64,000 bases of DNA from assembly GCA_047636995.1 (NCBI GenBank), contig JBLIGQ010000013.1, positions 1-64,000 on the forward strand, read 5' to 3'. Position numbers and translations under genes: made by a program. Source of the stretch: JAQWQB01 sp047636995. Its GTDB lineage: Bacteria; Bacteroidota; Bacteroidia; Flavobacteriales_D; Sanyastnellaceae. The notes under the pieces were generated by a model. The model was not told where the DNA came from, did no database searches, and saw only the letters and a program-made list of their open reading frames with translations. Positions 9,528 through 18,252 of the stretch are shown here, one piece after another (the stretch's first letter is position 1; every line of letters begins with the position of its first letter).

Positions 9528-11156
9528 CTATACCTTCGGCAGGGGAATCACCACCTTCAGCTTAGATGAATGGGCAGATAAATCAAACTTCAGCTTGCCA
9601 TTGAGCTGCTGAATTCGCGCCTCAGCAGACTGAAAACGAAGTTGGTTTTTATCCATCACCTCATCTGCTTCTGCTTGGAAATGCAGATTTGACTTCTGGA
9701 TGTTCAATTCAATTTTTACGTCTGACGTATTCAATCTAGAGAACACTTCTACGAGAATGTTTTCAATGATTCGGTAATAGATTAAGCGATCCTGCTTGTC
9801 AATGACAATGTCTTCTAGTTCACGCTGAATGGAAATTCCTTTCCCTTTCGATAGCACATCAATCAGATTGTCAACGGCTTTAGTAAGCCCCAATTGCAAG
9901 TACGGATTGAATTGTTGGTTGCTCAAAAACCTTACAGCTGCTATGGCTCCTGGAATGGCGTTTTCAGGAAGTTCTTGGCCTGGTAAGGAGAGCTTGCCCC
10001 CTTTAGTTGAATCGCCAATTTCTTTCCAAAGCAAATCTGTAATGCGTTTGTTTTCTTCTTCTCTTGTCTGAAGAACGGCTTGGGTTTTAACCTTTTGAAT
10101 GGCCTTTCGTCGTTTGTAAATCCCGAAAACAGTAAGTAAGCCAATCACAAACAAAGCAGCAATGGCAATGACCCATCGCTGCCATATAGCGGTTTCTAAT
10201 TCTGCTTCTTTAAGAGCGAGTTTTTCTTTGGCTAATGAACTTTCTTGCTCGAGTTGGGCAATAGACAAAGCTGTTGACGCGCTGTAAAGAGAGTCTTTTA
10301 AATCATGATAGGATTCATAATAATCACAAGCTTTTTCAAACTCGCCCATATTATAGTGTAGGTGCCCAAGATTATTTAAAATGGACTTTAAATGCTCCGG
10401 ATACCAATAAAGCTTGGCTAAAGATTCCGACTCCTGAAGATAAAACAATGACGAATCATTCGTTTCAACATTTAAATAAGCAACTCCTAAATTCAAAGAA
10501 GCTACAATTCCTAAAACGGTGTCTTTTAATGATGAATTTGATTGAATTGAACTCTTATACTGCTTAATTGCCCCTTCATTGTCTCCTCGTTGAATCATCA
10601 TTGAACCACGATTAAATTCAATAATTGATAACCGCTTCAAATCACCAATCTCAGAAAACACTTTTGCAGTTGAATCAAAATATAGAAAAGCGGAGTCAAA
10701 AACCCCTGTAAAATAATAACTGCAAGCCAAATTATTGAACGAATCTCCCAACTCAGCGCTGTCACCAGAAAGATTACTATATGATTTTGCCATTAGAAAA
10801 AATCTTCTGGACTCTTCGTACTGTTCTAATTGATCTTTTACTATTCCAAGTTTATTAAAAACATTAGCTAAGTGTTCAGTATCCTTTCGAGATTCTTTTA
10901 GAAGCCGGTGCTTTTCATATTGAATGTAGGCACCCTGAAGGTCTCCTTCCTTAAATAATGAATCCCCTTTATCAATCAAAAATGTCGCGGTACTTTGAGA
11001 AGAACCGCGACATGGAAATAAAGAAAATATTAGGGATAAAAAAACAACAAAGCTAAGCTGCGGATAGCATCGAGCTTGAATATAAAACAGTCGCTTCGCC
11101 CTTCTTCTTCCCTCCTTTCTTAACGGTAACGGTAATTTCAGATTCACCTTGCTCAC
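9528..11156 (-). CDS. TPR protein with degenerate LytS/NarX-like kinase domain
   Basis: A membrane-anchored TPR sensor-like protein. After a hydrophobic export segment at about 34-47 come TPR repeats (about 60-290), a short coiled coil, a transmembrane helix at about 328-347 and a cytoplasmic module with the layout of a HisKA_3/HATPase kinase. The key residues are missing: RITDLLWKEIGD at 371-382 occupies the H-box position with no His, the N-box position reads IIENILVEVFSRL, and no DxGxG lid motif is present although the C-terminus keeps a GKLKFDLSAHSSKLKVVIPLP-like ending. It is therefore probably a pseudokinase. The start is uncertain: the first in-frame start is GTG at 11156, which lies 104 bp inside the upstream gene (stop at 11053) and puts a long basic extension before the signal; no ATG/GTG/TTG occurs between the upstream stop and the hydrophobic segment. 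Confidence 0.75.
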   Translation of the reverse strand: MSKVNLKLPLPLRKEGRRRAKRLFYIQARCYPQLSFVVFLSLIFSLFPCRGSSQSTATFLIDKGDSLFKEGDLQGAYIQYEKHRLLKESRKDTEHLANVFNKLGIVKDQLEQYEESRRFFLMAKSYSNLSGDSAELGDSFNNLACSYYFTGVFDSAFLYFDSTAKVFSEIGDLKRLSIIEFNRGSMMIQRGDNEGAIKQYKSSIQSNSSLKDTVLGIVASLNLGVAYLNVETNDSSLFYLQESESLAKLYWYPEHLKSILNNLGHLHYNMGEFEKACDYYESYHDLKDSLYSASTALSIAQLEQESSLAKEKLALKEAELETAIWQRWVIAIAALFVIGLLTVFGIYKRRKAIQKVKTQAVLQTREEENKRITDLLWKEIGDSTKGGKLSLPGQELPENAIPGAIAAVRFLSNQQFNPYLQLGLTKAVDNLIDVLSKGKGISIQRELEDIVIDKQDRLIYYRIIENILVEVFSRLNTSDVKIELNIQKSNLHFQAEADEVMDKNQLRFQSAEARIQQLNGKLKFDLSAHSSKLKVVIPLPKV

Positions 11157-11370
11157 GGGTAATGGTTTCGGTGAAAGTTACAACATGATTTTGTTGGAAT
11201 GAAGAATCTGCAACAACATCTACTTCAATTCTTCGGTCGCCACCAACAACTGCCTCAGCAGCATTCCTTCCTGTTTCAAATGCAGGGTAATAGATTTCTG
11301 TTTTTAATTGCCATTTCCCAGTTGCTTGATTAAGCAATGTTAACGTCAATACGGGTTCATAAAATGTCAT
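11053..11370 (-). CDS. Small beta-rich protein of unknown function
   Basis: I do not recognise this protein. The chosen ATG at 11370 (MTFYEPVLTLTLLN) gives 105 residues; an earlier in-frame start at 11409 would add 13 poorly ordered residues. The sequence alternates hydrophobic and polar residues as in beta strands, has no signal peptide, membrane segment or cysteines, and carries a basic KKGGKKKGE patch near the C-terminus. Its 3' end overlaps the possible GTG start of the TPR pseudokinase gene in a different frame, and a near-match -7 element (TATTTTTTG on the minus strand, around 11411) sits upstream. A terminator of the preceding gene (11462-11498) separates it from the 862-residue secreted protein gene, so it probably heads its own transcript with the TPR gene. 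Confidence 0.6.
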   Translation of the reverse strand: MTFYEPVLTLTLLNQATGKWQLKTEIYYPAFETGRNAAEAVVGGDRRIEVDVVADSSFQQNHVVTFTETITREQGESEITVTVKKGGKKKGEATVLYSSSMLSAA

Positions 11371-11461
11371 AAGGGTTTGTTTTTGTTTGTGTGTTATACC
11401 CTTGCTCAAAAAATAAGTTTGTCAGACATTGAACGGTTTCCACGTCAGTTTAACCCTATAT

Positions 11462-11498
11462 AAAAAAAGGAAGACCAGCTAAAAGCCAATCTTCCTCT
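11462..11498 (-). terminator. Rho-independent terminator after the 862-residue secreted protein gene
   Basis: On the minus strand GGAAGATTGGC and GCTGGTCTTCC pair (GGAAGA/TCTTCC perfect, inner pairs partly G-T) around a short TTTTA loop and end in a run of seven T. It begins about 22 bp after the stop codon at 11520. Confidence 0.85.
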
Positions 11499-11519
11499 TT
11501 CCATGTAATCTTTTGAAAT

Positions 11520-14108
11520 TTACGGACAAGAGGTTCCGAAATCTCCTAAGAATGCCAATAAGTCAGTTGAGTTCACTAGTCCGTCATTGTTGAAGTCAGA
11601 CGGACAATCAGACGTGAAGTTCATGCATGAACCATCATCTGAATTCGCGCTAGCAGAGTAGTTGTCAAATGCAGGATCAGTGCAACCAGGGAATTCACAT
11701 GTTGCGTCATCTGTATTCGCAGAAGCATCATAATTGGATGCATTTGGATAAGTACATCCAAGACAAATGTTGGTACAACTACCATCATCACAACCAGCCG
11801 CTAAATCAAAGTTGCATGCGGCAGGGTCAGTGCAACCAGGGAACACACACGTTCCATTGTCGCATGTTGCGATAGGATCAAAATTGCAGGCAGATGGATC
11901 TATACAACCGGGAGTGCAGCATGCTAAGTAAGCATTCTGACACGTCTGATCCCAATCTACGGTAACACAGTAATCATCAAGAACAATGACACTCGCAATG
12001 CAGTCTTGGTCACCCGCCAATACATATCCAGCAGGCGGTGAGCAAGCTAGAACTGCCGGCTCTGAGCTTGAAGAATTGAAATCAATTGGCAAATACCAAA
12101 GCCCTATGTCACAGGTTCCGTTGTCGCAAGTTGCAAGTGCGTCATAATTACATGCGGCAGGATCAGTGCAACCAGGTATGCAGCAAGCTAAGTAAGCATT
12201 CTGACAAATCTGATCCCAATCTGTAACATTGCAGAATGGATCATTCGCTATAACATTCTCAATACAGGCTTGATCATCAGCCACTTCATATCCAGGAGGA
12301 GCTGAACATGCTTGAACAGCAGGTTCTGAACTTGAAGAAGTATAGTCAAAAGGAAGGTACCATAGTCCTAAGTCACATGACCCATCATCTACGTTCGCAA
12401 GCGGATTGTAATTGCACGCAATTGGATTCGTGCATCCTGAACAGAATGACACGCTTAATCCGAAAGTTCCTTCTTCGCCATTGAAACCATCCACTTCAAT
12501 GAACAGAACGTCTCCCGGAGTTAAACCTGAAAGGTTCGCCTGAGACATAAGGTCTCCTCCAACAGCGTCAATATCATCATTGCAAGCAATTGCAGTAATA
12601 GTTCCATCACAAGTGTTGTCTGAAGAACTGTATACCTGAAGTTGTGTGTTTGTCAATGTTCCAGTAGCATATGTTTGAATTGCTAAAACACCATCAGCCG
12701 GAACGATTGCTGTAAACCATTCACTGTGCTGTGAAGCATCTCCACCTTCCCAGCAAGCACCATTCGTGCTTGGTGATGGATTGGCTCCCGTGTTGTCACC
12801 CGCAACTGTACTTGCCACAGCGCATTGCGTAACTGTTACTGGAGTTGCGAAGCAGATATCTCCGTAATTAATCGCAATAGAGCAGTCAAAAGTTACCGTT
12901 TGTTGACATGTTGCTGAGTTTCCAGTTTCATCTGCGGCAGTCCAAGTAACGATAGTAGAACCAGGAGCATATAAAGCAGGAGCATTATTATCCAAGCTTG
13001 TTGAACAGATATCTGATACTGTGGGAAGTTCTACCAATGCAATCGCAATTGGATCACAAGTACCTTCAGTTACTTCAACCAATACGTCTACTGGACAAGT
13101 GATTACCGGAGCGTCTGAATCAGCTGTCACAATTACCGTTACAGTTTCGTCATCAGTCGTGTTGCAAATTCCTTCACGACGAACATAATAGGTTGCAGTT
13201 CCAGCAGGAGTAATAACAATGTTTGAACCTGAGCCTACGAGCGTTCCTGTCCCATCAGGACCAGTGTACCATCTTGTAAGCGCTCCTGACCCATCAATTC
13301 CACCTGTTGCAACGAGGTTAATTTGTTCGTTTGGACAAATAACTTCGTCTGGTGTAGAAGTAGCGTTTGTATATGCAGTAGACTCTTCATAAACAGTTAC
13401 AACAACGTCTACACATGGCCCATCGGCAGCACAACCACATTCGTCTATTCCACGAACCGTATAGGTTGTTGTCACCAATGGACTCAAAGAAATTGTTGTT
13501 CCTGCGCTTTGCGTTACGAAGGTACCACCACAACCACCAGTATAAACAGCCCAATGAGTTGCATCATTCAAAACACCAGAGATATTCAATACTGCGTTTT
13601 GACCCGGACAAATAGGAAGAGCATTTGCTGTAACGTTTGGTGCATTGGCAGGCGCGTAGGCTGGTATGCTATATACAACATCATCAAAGTTGAAAGTGTT
13701 GTTTGGATTGCCCGTTCCCGGATCAATCAATTGTACCGTGAACGATTGAATCTTTTCCCAGTTCAACACAATTGGGTTTGGAGAAGAAGGAATGGTGAAA
13801 TCGAACTGATCACCTTTGTTGCTTGACGCTCGCCATATTCCTCCTCCTGGAGGATTGTTTCCACTCCAAGCATAAGGGTTAAAACTTGTAAGGTTCCAGC
13901 ATCCTGAATTTTTCGTGATGGTCATCGCGCTATTCACATTCGGAGCCGAAGGAAAAAGGACGTTAATTGTATCGTCATATCCGAAACCAGAAAATGAAAA
14001 TCCTGGTTCTGATGCCCCGGAGTTGAAAGTCATTGTCTGCGCATTACTGTTTGCTATGAAGCCAAATATTAGCAGCAATAGCAAAGAAATCTTGTTTAGA
14101 TTTTTCAC
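11520..14108 (-). CDS. Cysteine-rich secreted protein with HYR domain, GCTDP repeats and dockerin-like tail
   Basis: An 862-residue exported protein without recognisable enzyme domains. Order: signal peptide ending near residue 24 (hydrophobic SLLLLLIFGFIA, then SNAQ); a beta-sandwich N-terminal region; Ig-like CPGQ...TYTV modules; a HYR-type domain (APVITCPVDVLVEV ... TWTAADETGNSATC); a pre-peptidase-like C-terminal domain (GDNTGANPSPS... GTFGLSVSFC); then six GCTDPxAxNY...DDGSC repeats interspersed with two copies of an 88-residue unit; and finally DFNNDGLVNSTDLLAFL near the end, one EF-hand-like calcium loop like half a dockerin. No canonical T9SS sorting domain is present, so the tail may be the anchoring or sorting element (inference). 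The first GCTD repeat is shared with the giant PKD protein. The gene stands alone with its own terminator. Confidence 0.85.
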   Translation of the reverse strand: MKNLNKISLLLLLIFGFIANSNAQTMTFNSGASEPGFSFSGFGYDDTINVLFPSAPNVNSAMTITKNSGCWNLTSFNPYAWSGNNPPGGGIWRASSNKGDQFDFTIPSSPNPIVLNWEKIQSFTVQLIDPGTGNPNNTFNFDDVVYSIPAYAPANAPNVTANALPICPGQNAVLNISGVLNDATHWAVYTGGCGGTFVTQSAGTTISLSPLVTTTYTVRGIDECGCAADGPCVDVVVTVYEESTAYTNATSTPDEVICPNEQINLVATGGIDGSGALTRWYTGPDGTGTLVGSGSNIVITPAGTATYYVRREGICNTTDDETVTVIVTADSDAPVITCPVDVLVEVTEGTCDPIAIALVELPTVSDICSTSLDNNAPALYAPGSTIVTWTAADETGNSATCQQTVTFDCSIAINYGDICFATPVTVTQCAVASTVAGDNTGANPSPSTNGACWEGGDASQHSEWFTAIVPADGVLAIQTYATGTLTNTQLQVYSSSDNTCDGTITAIACNDDIDAVGGDLMSQANLSGLTPGDVLFIEVDGFNGEEGTFGLSVSFCSGCTNPIACNYNPLANVDDGSCDLGLWYLPFDYTSSSSEPAVQACSAPPGYEVADDQACIENVIANDPFCNVTDWDQICQNAYLACCIPGCTDPAACNYDALATCDNGTCDIGLWYLPIDFNSSSSEPAVLACSPPAGYVLAGDQDCIASVIVLDDYCVTVDWDQTCQNAYLACCTPGCIDPSACNFDPIATCDNGTCVFPGCTDPAACNFDLAAGCDDGSCTNICLGCTYPNASNYDASANTDDATCEFPGCTDPAFDNYSASANSDDGSCMNFTSDCPSDFNNDGLVNSTDLLAFLGDFGTSCP
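11838..12365 (-). repeat. Tandem duplication of an 88-codon unit inside the cysteine-rich gene
   Basis: Two adjacent in-frame copies, 12365-12102 and 12101-11838 (264 bp each). Both begin LWYLP(F/I)D and share SSSSEPAV, WDQ(I/T)CQNAYLACC and a GC(T/I)DP(A/S)ACN(Y/F)D...CDNGTC repeat. The copies have diverged at many positions, so the duplication is old, but the cysteine framework is kept. Confidence 0.85.
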
Positions 14109-14413
14109 AATAGAAGAGATAAAAGGTTAGTACTTTCTAGTGGCAAAGATTGAAATTAAATCTGAAGTTGCTAGATGTTTAAAGATGAGTAAAAATACAG
14201 ATTAATGAGAAACACTATAACAAATAGGCGAAAGCATCAAAAATTTATTCTTGTACTATTGGAATTTCAAGAACCGCCTTTTCAGCGTTTAAAAACTACA
14301 AAAAAGCCCTAGCGAAGGGCGCGGGCTTAGTATACTTGAATTGGTGCGCTGAATTCGCTAGAGCTAATGTATCTGTAAATCAGATTAGACTAAAAGTCCT
14401 TTCCTACTCGAGA
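14109..14413. other. Intergenic region upstream of the cysteine-rich protein gene
   Basis: A/T-rich and without a supported ORF. It carries the minus-strand terminator of the lipoprotein gene (14299-14327). For the 862-residue gene, the minus strand has AATCTTTG around 14142-14149, one base off TAnnTTTG and about 35 bp before the ATG, with no clear -33 TTG. Nothing else is recognisable. Confidence 0.3.
14299..14327 (-). terminator. Terminator after the small lipoprotein gene
   Basis: On the minus strand GCCCTTCGCTAGGGC (stem GCCCT/AGGGC, loop TCGCT) is flanked by a further AAGCCC/GGGCTT alternative pairing and followed by a run of six T. It lies about 90 bp downstream of the stop at 14414. 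Confidence 0.65.
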
Positions 14414-14803
14414 TTAATAGGGTCTTAAGCGGAATTCAAGGTCTCCGCCTTGTTCTCTCAGGAACAATTCTTCTTCCATTAGTTGAAGAATAACGAAGGT
14501 CCTGTCTGCATTATCATTCTCAAAGTCTAGAAAGATCTTTTCCTGATCATTTTGGAACTCCCATGTACCGTCTGTTTCGAATTCGAAAGACAAATCGCCG
14601 ATGGAATACAAAGCGGCCAAAGAGGCGTCGCCATCCGAAAGCATCGTAAGTTGGTATTGTTCAAAGTCACTTGATACGTCTTCACCATCACTCATGGCTT
14701 CTTCAACCTCCCAAGAGTTTGCTAAGCGCTCTGTCCGCGATTGCAAACTCACACCCGAACCTTCCTCATATTTGTTGCACGATCCAAGCACTAAAAGGGC
14801 CAC
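14414..14803 (-). CDS. Small lipocalin-like lipoprotein, signal peptide broken by a frameshift
   Basis: Resembles the small META/lipocalin-type lipoproteins of Bacteroidota: a lipobox LGSC, a SLQSRTERLANSWEVEEA segment typical of these folds, and then alternating strands ending DLEFRLRPY. Function unknown. In this frame the only start is GTG at 14803, leaving just eight residues and no positive charge before the lipid-attachment Cys. An ATG at 14832 begins MKITTITAMS, exactly the n-region expected, but in another frame; it runs into TAG after 13 codons. Adding one base around 14802-14805 would give MKITTITAMS-VALLVLGSC, a perfect type II signal peptide. So the gene carries either a real frameshift (recent pseudogene) or a sequence error. 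The body of the gene is otherwise intact. Confidence 0.65.
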   Translation of the reverse strand: MALLVLGSCNKYEEGSGVSLQSRTERLANSWEVEEAMSDGEDVSSDFEQYQLTMLSDGDASLAALYSIGDLSFEFETDGTWEFQNDQEKIFLDFENDNADRTFVILQLMEEELFLREQGGDLEFRLRPY

Positions 14804-14832
14804 GACATGGCTGTAATTGTTGTGATTTTCAT

Positions 14833-15621
14833 GGCTAACTTATTTCTTAAAAATAGCTCGTCCCAGTTTCCAAACTGTGCCTTGAATTGAACGACTCATC
14901 TTCGCTCTTTCAGGATCACACATGGCTCCAATTCCGAAAGGGATATAATTTTGCTTTTTCATCTCGCTGTTGTGTAAAACCATGATAAGCACATTTCGCA
15001 ACAAACATTTGTGTCAGATTTAATTCATTCATGCACAAAGCTTTGCAACAACAAAAATTCTTGGGCACAAAAAGAAGTGTGAAGTTCTCTCCACACTTTG
15101 AGCGTTTCAATTCCCATCAAAATGAACTAACAAGCTCATTCAACCAATTTTAGAACATGATCTGTCTGGAATTACAATCAAAAGAGTCAATTGACAAGTC
15201 ACATCTTACGACTATCAATTCAAACGATACGCACATAAAGTCACTGTTGGTAGTGAGTGATTCCTTCCTAAATTGATGTGAAATTGACTAAAAATACAGG
15301 TAAATGGAAAGCTAAAAACGACAGATATAAAGTGAGAGGTAACGGCTACAAAGTTGTTGTATGATGTTGGTAATCAGACCGAAGAAGAGTTGTAGCTTCG
15401 TCGGGCTGGTTGGAAGGCGGGGGAGGAAGGGAGGGCCCGTAAGGGCTAAATATGATCACAACTTATAGAGATTCTCAATCACTAATTTCCACCAATAAAA
15501 CCCAAAGCATCTACAACATTCAAAACCCAAAAAAAACGAGCAGCTATTTCTCAAATGACGCACTTCCCGAAACAAGCGCGTTCCCTCTAGAAAATCACGA
15601 TGGTCACTAAAAATCTCAAAA
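14833..15621. other. 789-bp intergenic region with a G-rich tract
   Basis: No supported gene. A 64-codon minus-strand ORF (14916-15110) has an atypical, cysteine-rich composition and no family resemblance, so I do not call it. The striking element is a purine/G-rich tract on the plus strand at 15411-15444, with runs GGGGG (15419-15423), GGG (15429-15431), GGG (15433-15435) and GGG (15442-15444) that fit a G-quadruplex pattern. The rest is A/T-rich and without recognisable repeats. Confidence 0.4.
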
Positions 15622-18051
15622 TCAACCTCCTACTCTGCCGGCTTCATTCTCAATTCCCGTTTCTCTTTTACGTGATTTCACGTTCTGATTACCGAAATTA
15701 TAACCCACTGAAAGGCTCACAAATCTACTGTCCCAGTTCCCTCTTCCTTCGCCCACTAAACCATTAAAAGAAGAAACTCCGCTCCAACCCGTCTCATAAA
15801 AAATGTCGTTCACGGTCAAACGTGTGCTCAATTGGTCTTGAAGGAAGTTTTTCTGGAGACCTAGGTTCAAAGACCAACTTTCGTCATATAAGAAGACACC
15901 TCCCCAAACGCCTGGCCCACTGAACCAACCTGAAACCTCACCCTTAAATCCTTTCGGTAAAGTGATGGTATTCTGCATATAAATGTTGTAGGTATATGCT
16001 TGAACGTCTACCGATCCATTGTCTCCATAATCAGCTTGATTGTCAATGTGAGAACCACTTAGATTCACATAAGTACTCCACTTTTCAGTTACCGTCATAG
16101 GCACACTCGCGTTGAAACTCCATATGGTCTGAGTTGCTAAATTGTCCCATGAGATGAAACTTGCTCTGGGATCATCTACATCAGGACCGATCAATCTTGT
16201 GATCTGATCTAACGTATTACTGTAGGCCAATTTGAAGTTAAATCGGTAGGCGTAGGTGTAGCCAATTTCTGCATTGTTAACGATCTCTGGCTGTAAACGC
16301 GGATTTCCTTTTTCGTACGAAATCTGACTCAACTGATTGTTGAACGGATTTAACACATTGTAATCAGGACGGTTGATTCTTCTTCCGTAATTCACTGCTA
16401 CTACATTCATAGGATTGAATGTATAAGTTACCCCGGCGCTCGGGAACCAGCGTAAATAATTCAAATCAACAGGCTCCTCAATCAATTCCGGGAGAAAGGC
16501 CTTCAAATCGCCTAAAGCATCTGTCTGCTCAACCCTCAACCCAGCCGAAATTCCAATCTTCTTTCCGAACTGCCTAGAATACTGAATGTACCCCGCGTAT
16601 ACAGATTCGTCATAATTAAAGATGTTAGAAAGCGTATCATTTTGAATTTGGGTACCATCAAGGTCGTCATAAACCAAGAACGTATTGTCTGATACCACCT
16701 GGCTAAACTTCGCCCCGATTCCAATTTTTCCTCCGAACAATTGATCCTCATAATCTGCTTTCGCCGTGTAAATATCAATGTAGGTTGGGGTGTCATAATA
16801 ATTGGTGATCGAAGTGAGAATATTCTCTTCAGCGGCATCGTAATATACGTTCGGAAGGGTTCTAAAAGACTCTGTATCATAAGAACCATAATCAAGATCA
16901 ACATTGAATGAACGCTGTTTGTCGCGGTCATCATAACGGTAGTTGATGTTGTAAGATTGATTTGCACGGTCAACATCTGTGAAACTATCTGCAAAAAGAA
17001 CACTGTCTATCACCTCTGAATTCACCTGCGCAATTGAAATCCGATTTTCAATCGTGTTCAAGTCGTCATTCACCATCCCATTGGCCAACACACCTATGAT
17101 GCTCTTCTTTCCAATGTAAAAATCAGCACCTACTCTGTAATTCATGTTCTCCCACTCATTTCCAATGTAATTGGTCTCTTTCAAGTTCAGGTCATTCTGG
17201 AAATTATTAAATCGAATGTCATTGAACGAAGCTCCCTTCGCTGCTCCTAAGGTCCCGAAAACATTCACCACCTTACTTCGATAGTTCCCTGTAAAGTTGA
17301 TGTTACTTCTATTTCGTTGTCCTTGGGTAACTGTTGCACGAACGTTGCCATTCGCTCCCTGGCTTTTGTCTTTCTTCAGTCGAATATCAATGATTCCTGC
17401 ATTTCCCTCAGCATCATACTTCGCTCCTGGGTTCGTTATAATGTCTATGCGGTCAATTTGATCAGAGGGTAAGTTCTTCAAGTAATTGGCTAAATCTTCT
17501 CCACTCAGCGGAAGTTGTTTACCATCTACATAAAGCATTACTCCTGCTCTTCCCAGCACGTTAATGTTGTCATTGTTGTCAATAGTAACACCAGGTGCTT
17601 TTCGCATCAAAGACAACGCATCATCGCCCGTGTTATTGATGGTTCCTTCAACATTGAATACGGTTCTGTCAGGCTGCACCTCCACAAGCGGGCGGGTTAC
17701 AACCACCTCTGCCTCATTCAACGCTACTGATGATGCTAGCAACTGAAGCACGCCTAATTTCGTTTCTTCACCCGCCGTGACCTGAATTCCGTCTTTTCGA
17801 AATTTATCAAGTCCTATAAATGTTGCTTCCGCGAAGTACGCACCTTCTGGGACATCTACCAACAAAAACGCACCATCAACATTGCTCACTTCAACCTTCG
17901 CCATGGTGCTATCTGAAGCATGGTACAATGCCACATTCGCGAAAGGTACGGGCGCATTTGTGTTGTCTTGAAGTGTTCCTGAGACCGATCCATTCTGTGC
18001 GAAAAAATGAAGCGTACTAAGGACGAAAAAAAGTGTTGAGAGACTTCTCAT
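15622..18051 (-). CDS. TonB-dependent outer-membrane receptor (OMP_b-brl_3 family)
   Basis: Outer-membrane beta-barrel protein, probably a TonB-driven importer of an unknown substrate. With the ATG at 18051 it has 809 residues: signal peptide (RSLSTLFFVLSTLHFFAQ), an N-terminal carboxypeptidase-regulatory-like domain (GSVSGTLQDNTNAPVPFANV), a plug domain (about 120-215, with LSLMRKAPGVTIDNN, LYVDGKQLPLSGEDL and IDRIDIITNPGAKYDAEGNAG), and a long C-terminal barrel. The start was moved from 18120 because the upstream 23 residues precede an intact signal peptide. The barrel ends with a Lys/Arg/Glu-rich tail after SLSVGYNFG, slightly longer than usual. No SusD partner is adjacent, which fits this non-SusC family rather than glycan-uptake pairs. 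Confidence 0.88.
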   Translation of the reverse strand: MRSLSTLFFVLSTLHFFAQNGSVSGTLQDNTNAPVPFANVALYHASDSTMAKVEVSNVDGAFLLVDVPEGAYFAEATFIGLDKFRKDGIQVTAGEETKLGVLQLLASSVALNEAEVVVTRPLVEVQPDRTVFNVEGTINNTGDDALSLMRKAPGVTIDNNDNINVLGRAGVMLYVDGKQLPLSGEDLANYLKNLPSDQIDRIDIITNPGAKYDAEGNAGIIDIRLKKDKSQGANGNVRATVTQGQRNRSNINFTGNYRSKVVNVFGTLGAAKGASFNDIRFNNFQNDLNLKETNYIGNEWENMNYRVGADFYIGKKSIIGVLANGMVNDDLNTIENRISIAQVNSEVIDSVLFADSFTDVDRANQSYNINYRYDDRDKQRSFNVDLDYGSYDTESFRTLPNVYYDAAEENILTSITNYYDTPTYIDIYTAKADYEDQLFGGKIGIGAKFSQVVSDNTFLVYDDLDGTQIQNDTLSNIFNYDESVYAGYIQYSRQFGKKIGISAGLRVEQTDALGDLKAFLPELIEEPVDLNYLRWFPSAGVTYTFNPMNVVAVNYGRRINRPDYNVLNPFNNQLSQISYEKGNPRLQPEIVNNAEIGYTYAYRFNFKLAYSNTLDQITRLIGPDVDDPRASFISWDNLATQTIWSFNASVPMTVTEKWSTYVNLSGSHIDNQADYGDNGSVDVQAYTYNIYMQNTITLPKGFKGEVSGWFSGPGVWGGVFLYDESWSLNLGLQKNFLQDQLSTRLTVNDIFYETGWSGVSSFNGLVGEGRGNWDSRFVSLSVGYNFGNQNVKSRKRETGIENEAGRVGG

Positions 18052-18252
18052 TGTGTTTTGGTTATAAGTGAAGCGGGATATAAGGACCTTTCGAATAAAA
18101 GCATCCTTCGAAAACAACATTTAAAGAGACCACAAATACCTCAGTCTACCTTCAAATAATTGATGAATGGGCCTTTTTCTGCGGTCAATGGTTAGCAGTT
18201 AAATTGATAAATCAGCCTTTCACACTCACGAACCAATTCTTCCATTCGTCTT

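Noticed and set aside
13323..13826. 167-codon plus-strand ORF over the cysteine-rich gene
   Set aside because: Antisense shadow of a gene with signal peptide and recognisable domains; its own composition is implausible (many Trp, Arg, Cys).
14916..15110. 64-codon minus-strand ORF in the 14.8-15.6 kb gap
   Set aside because: No promoter, no family resemblance, unusual cysteine-rich composition; most likely chance.
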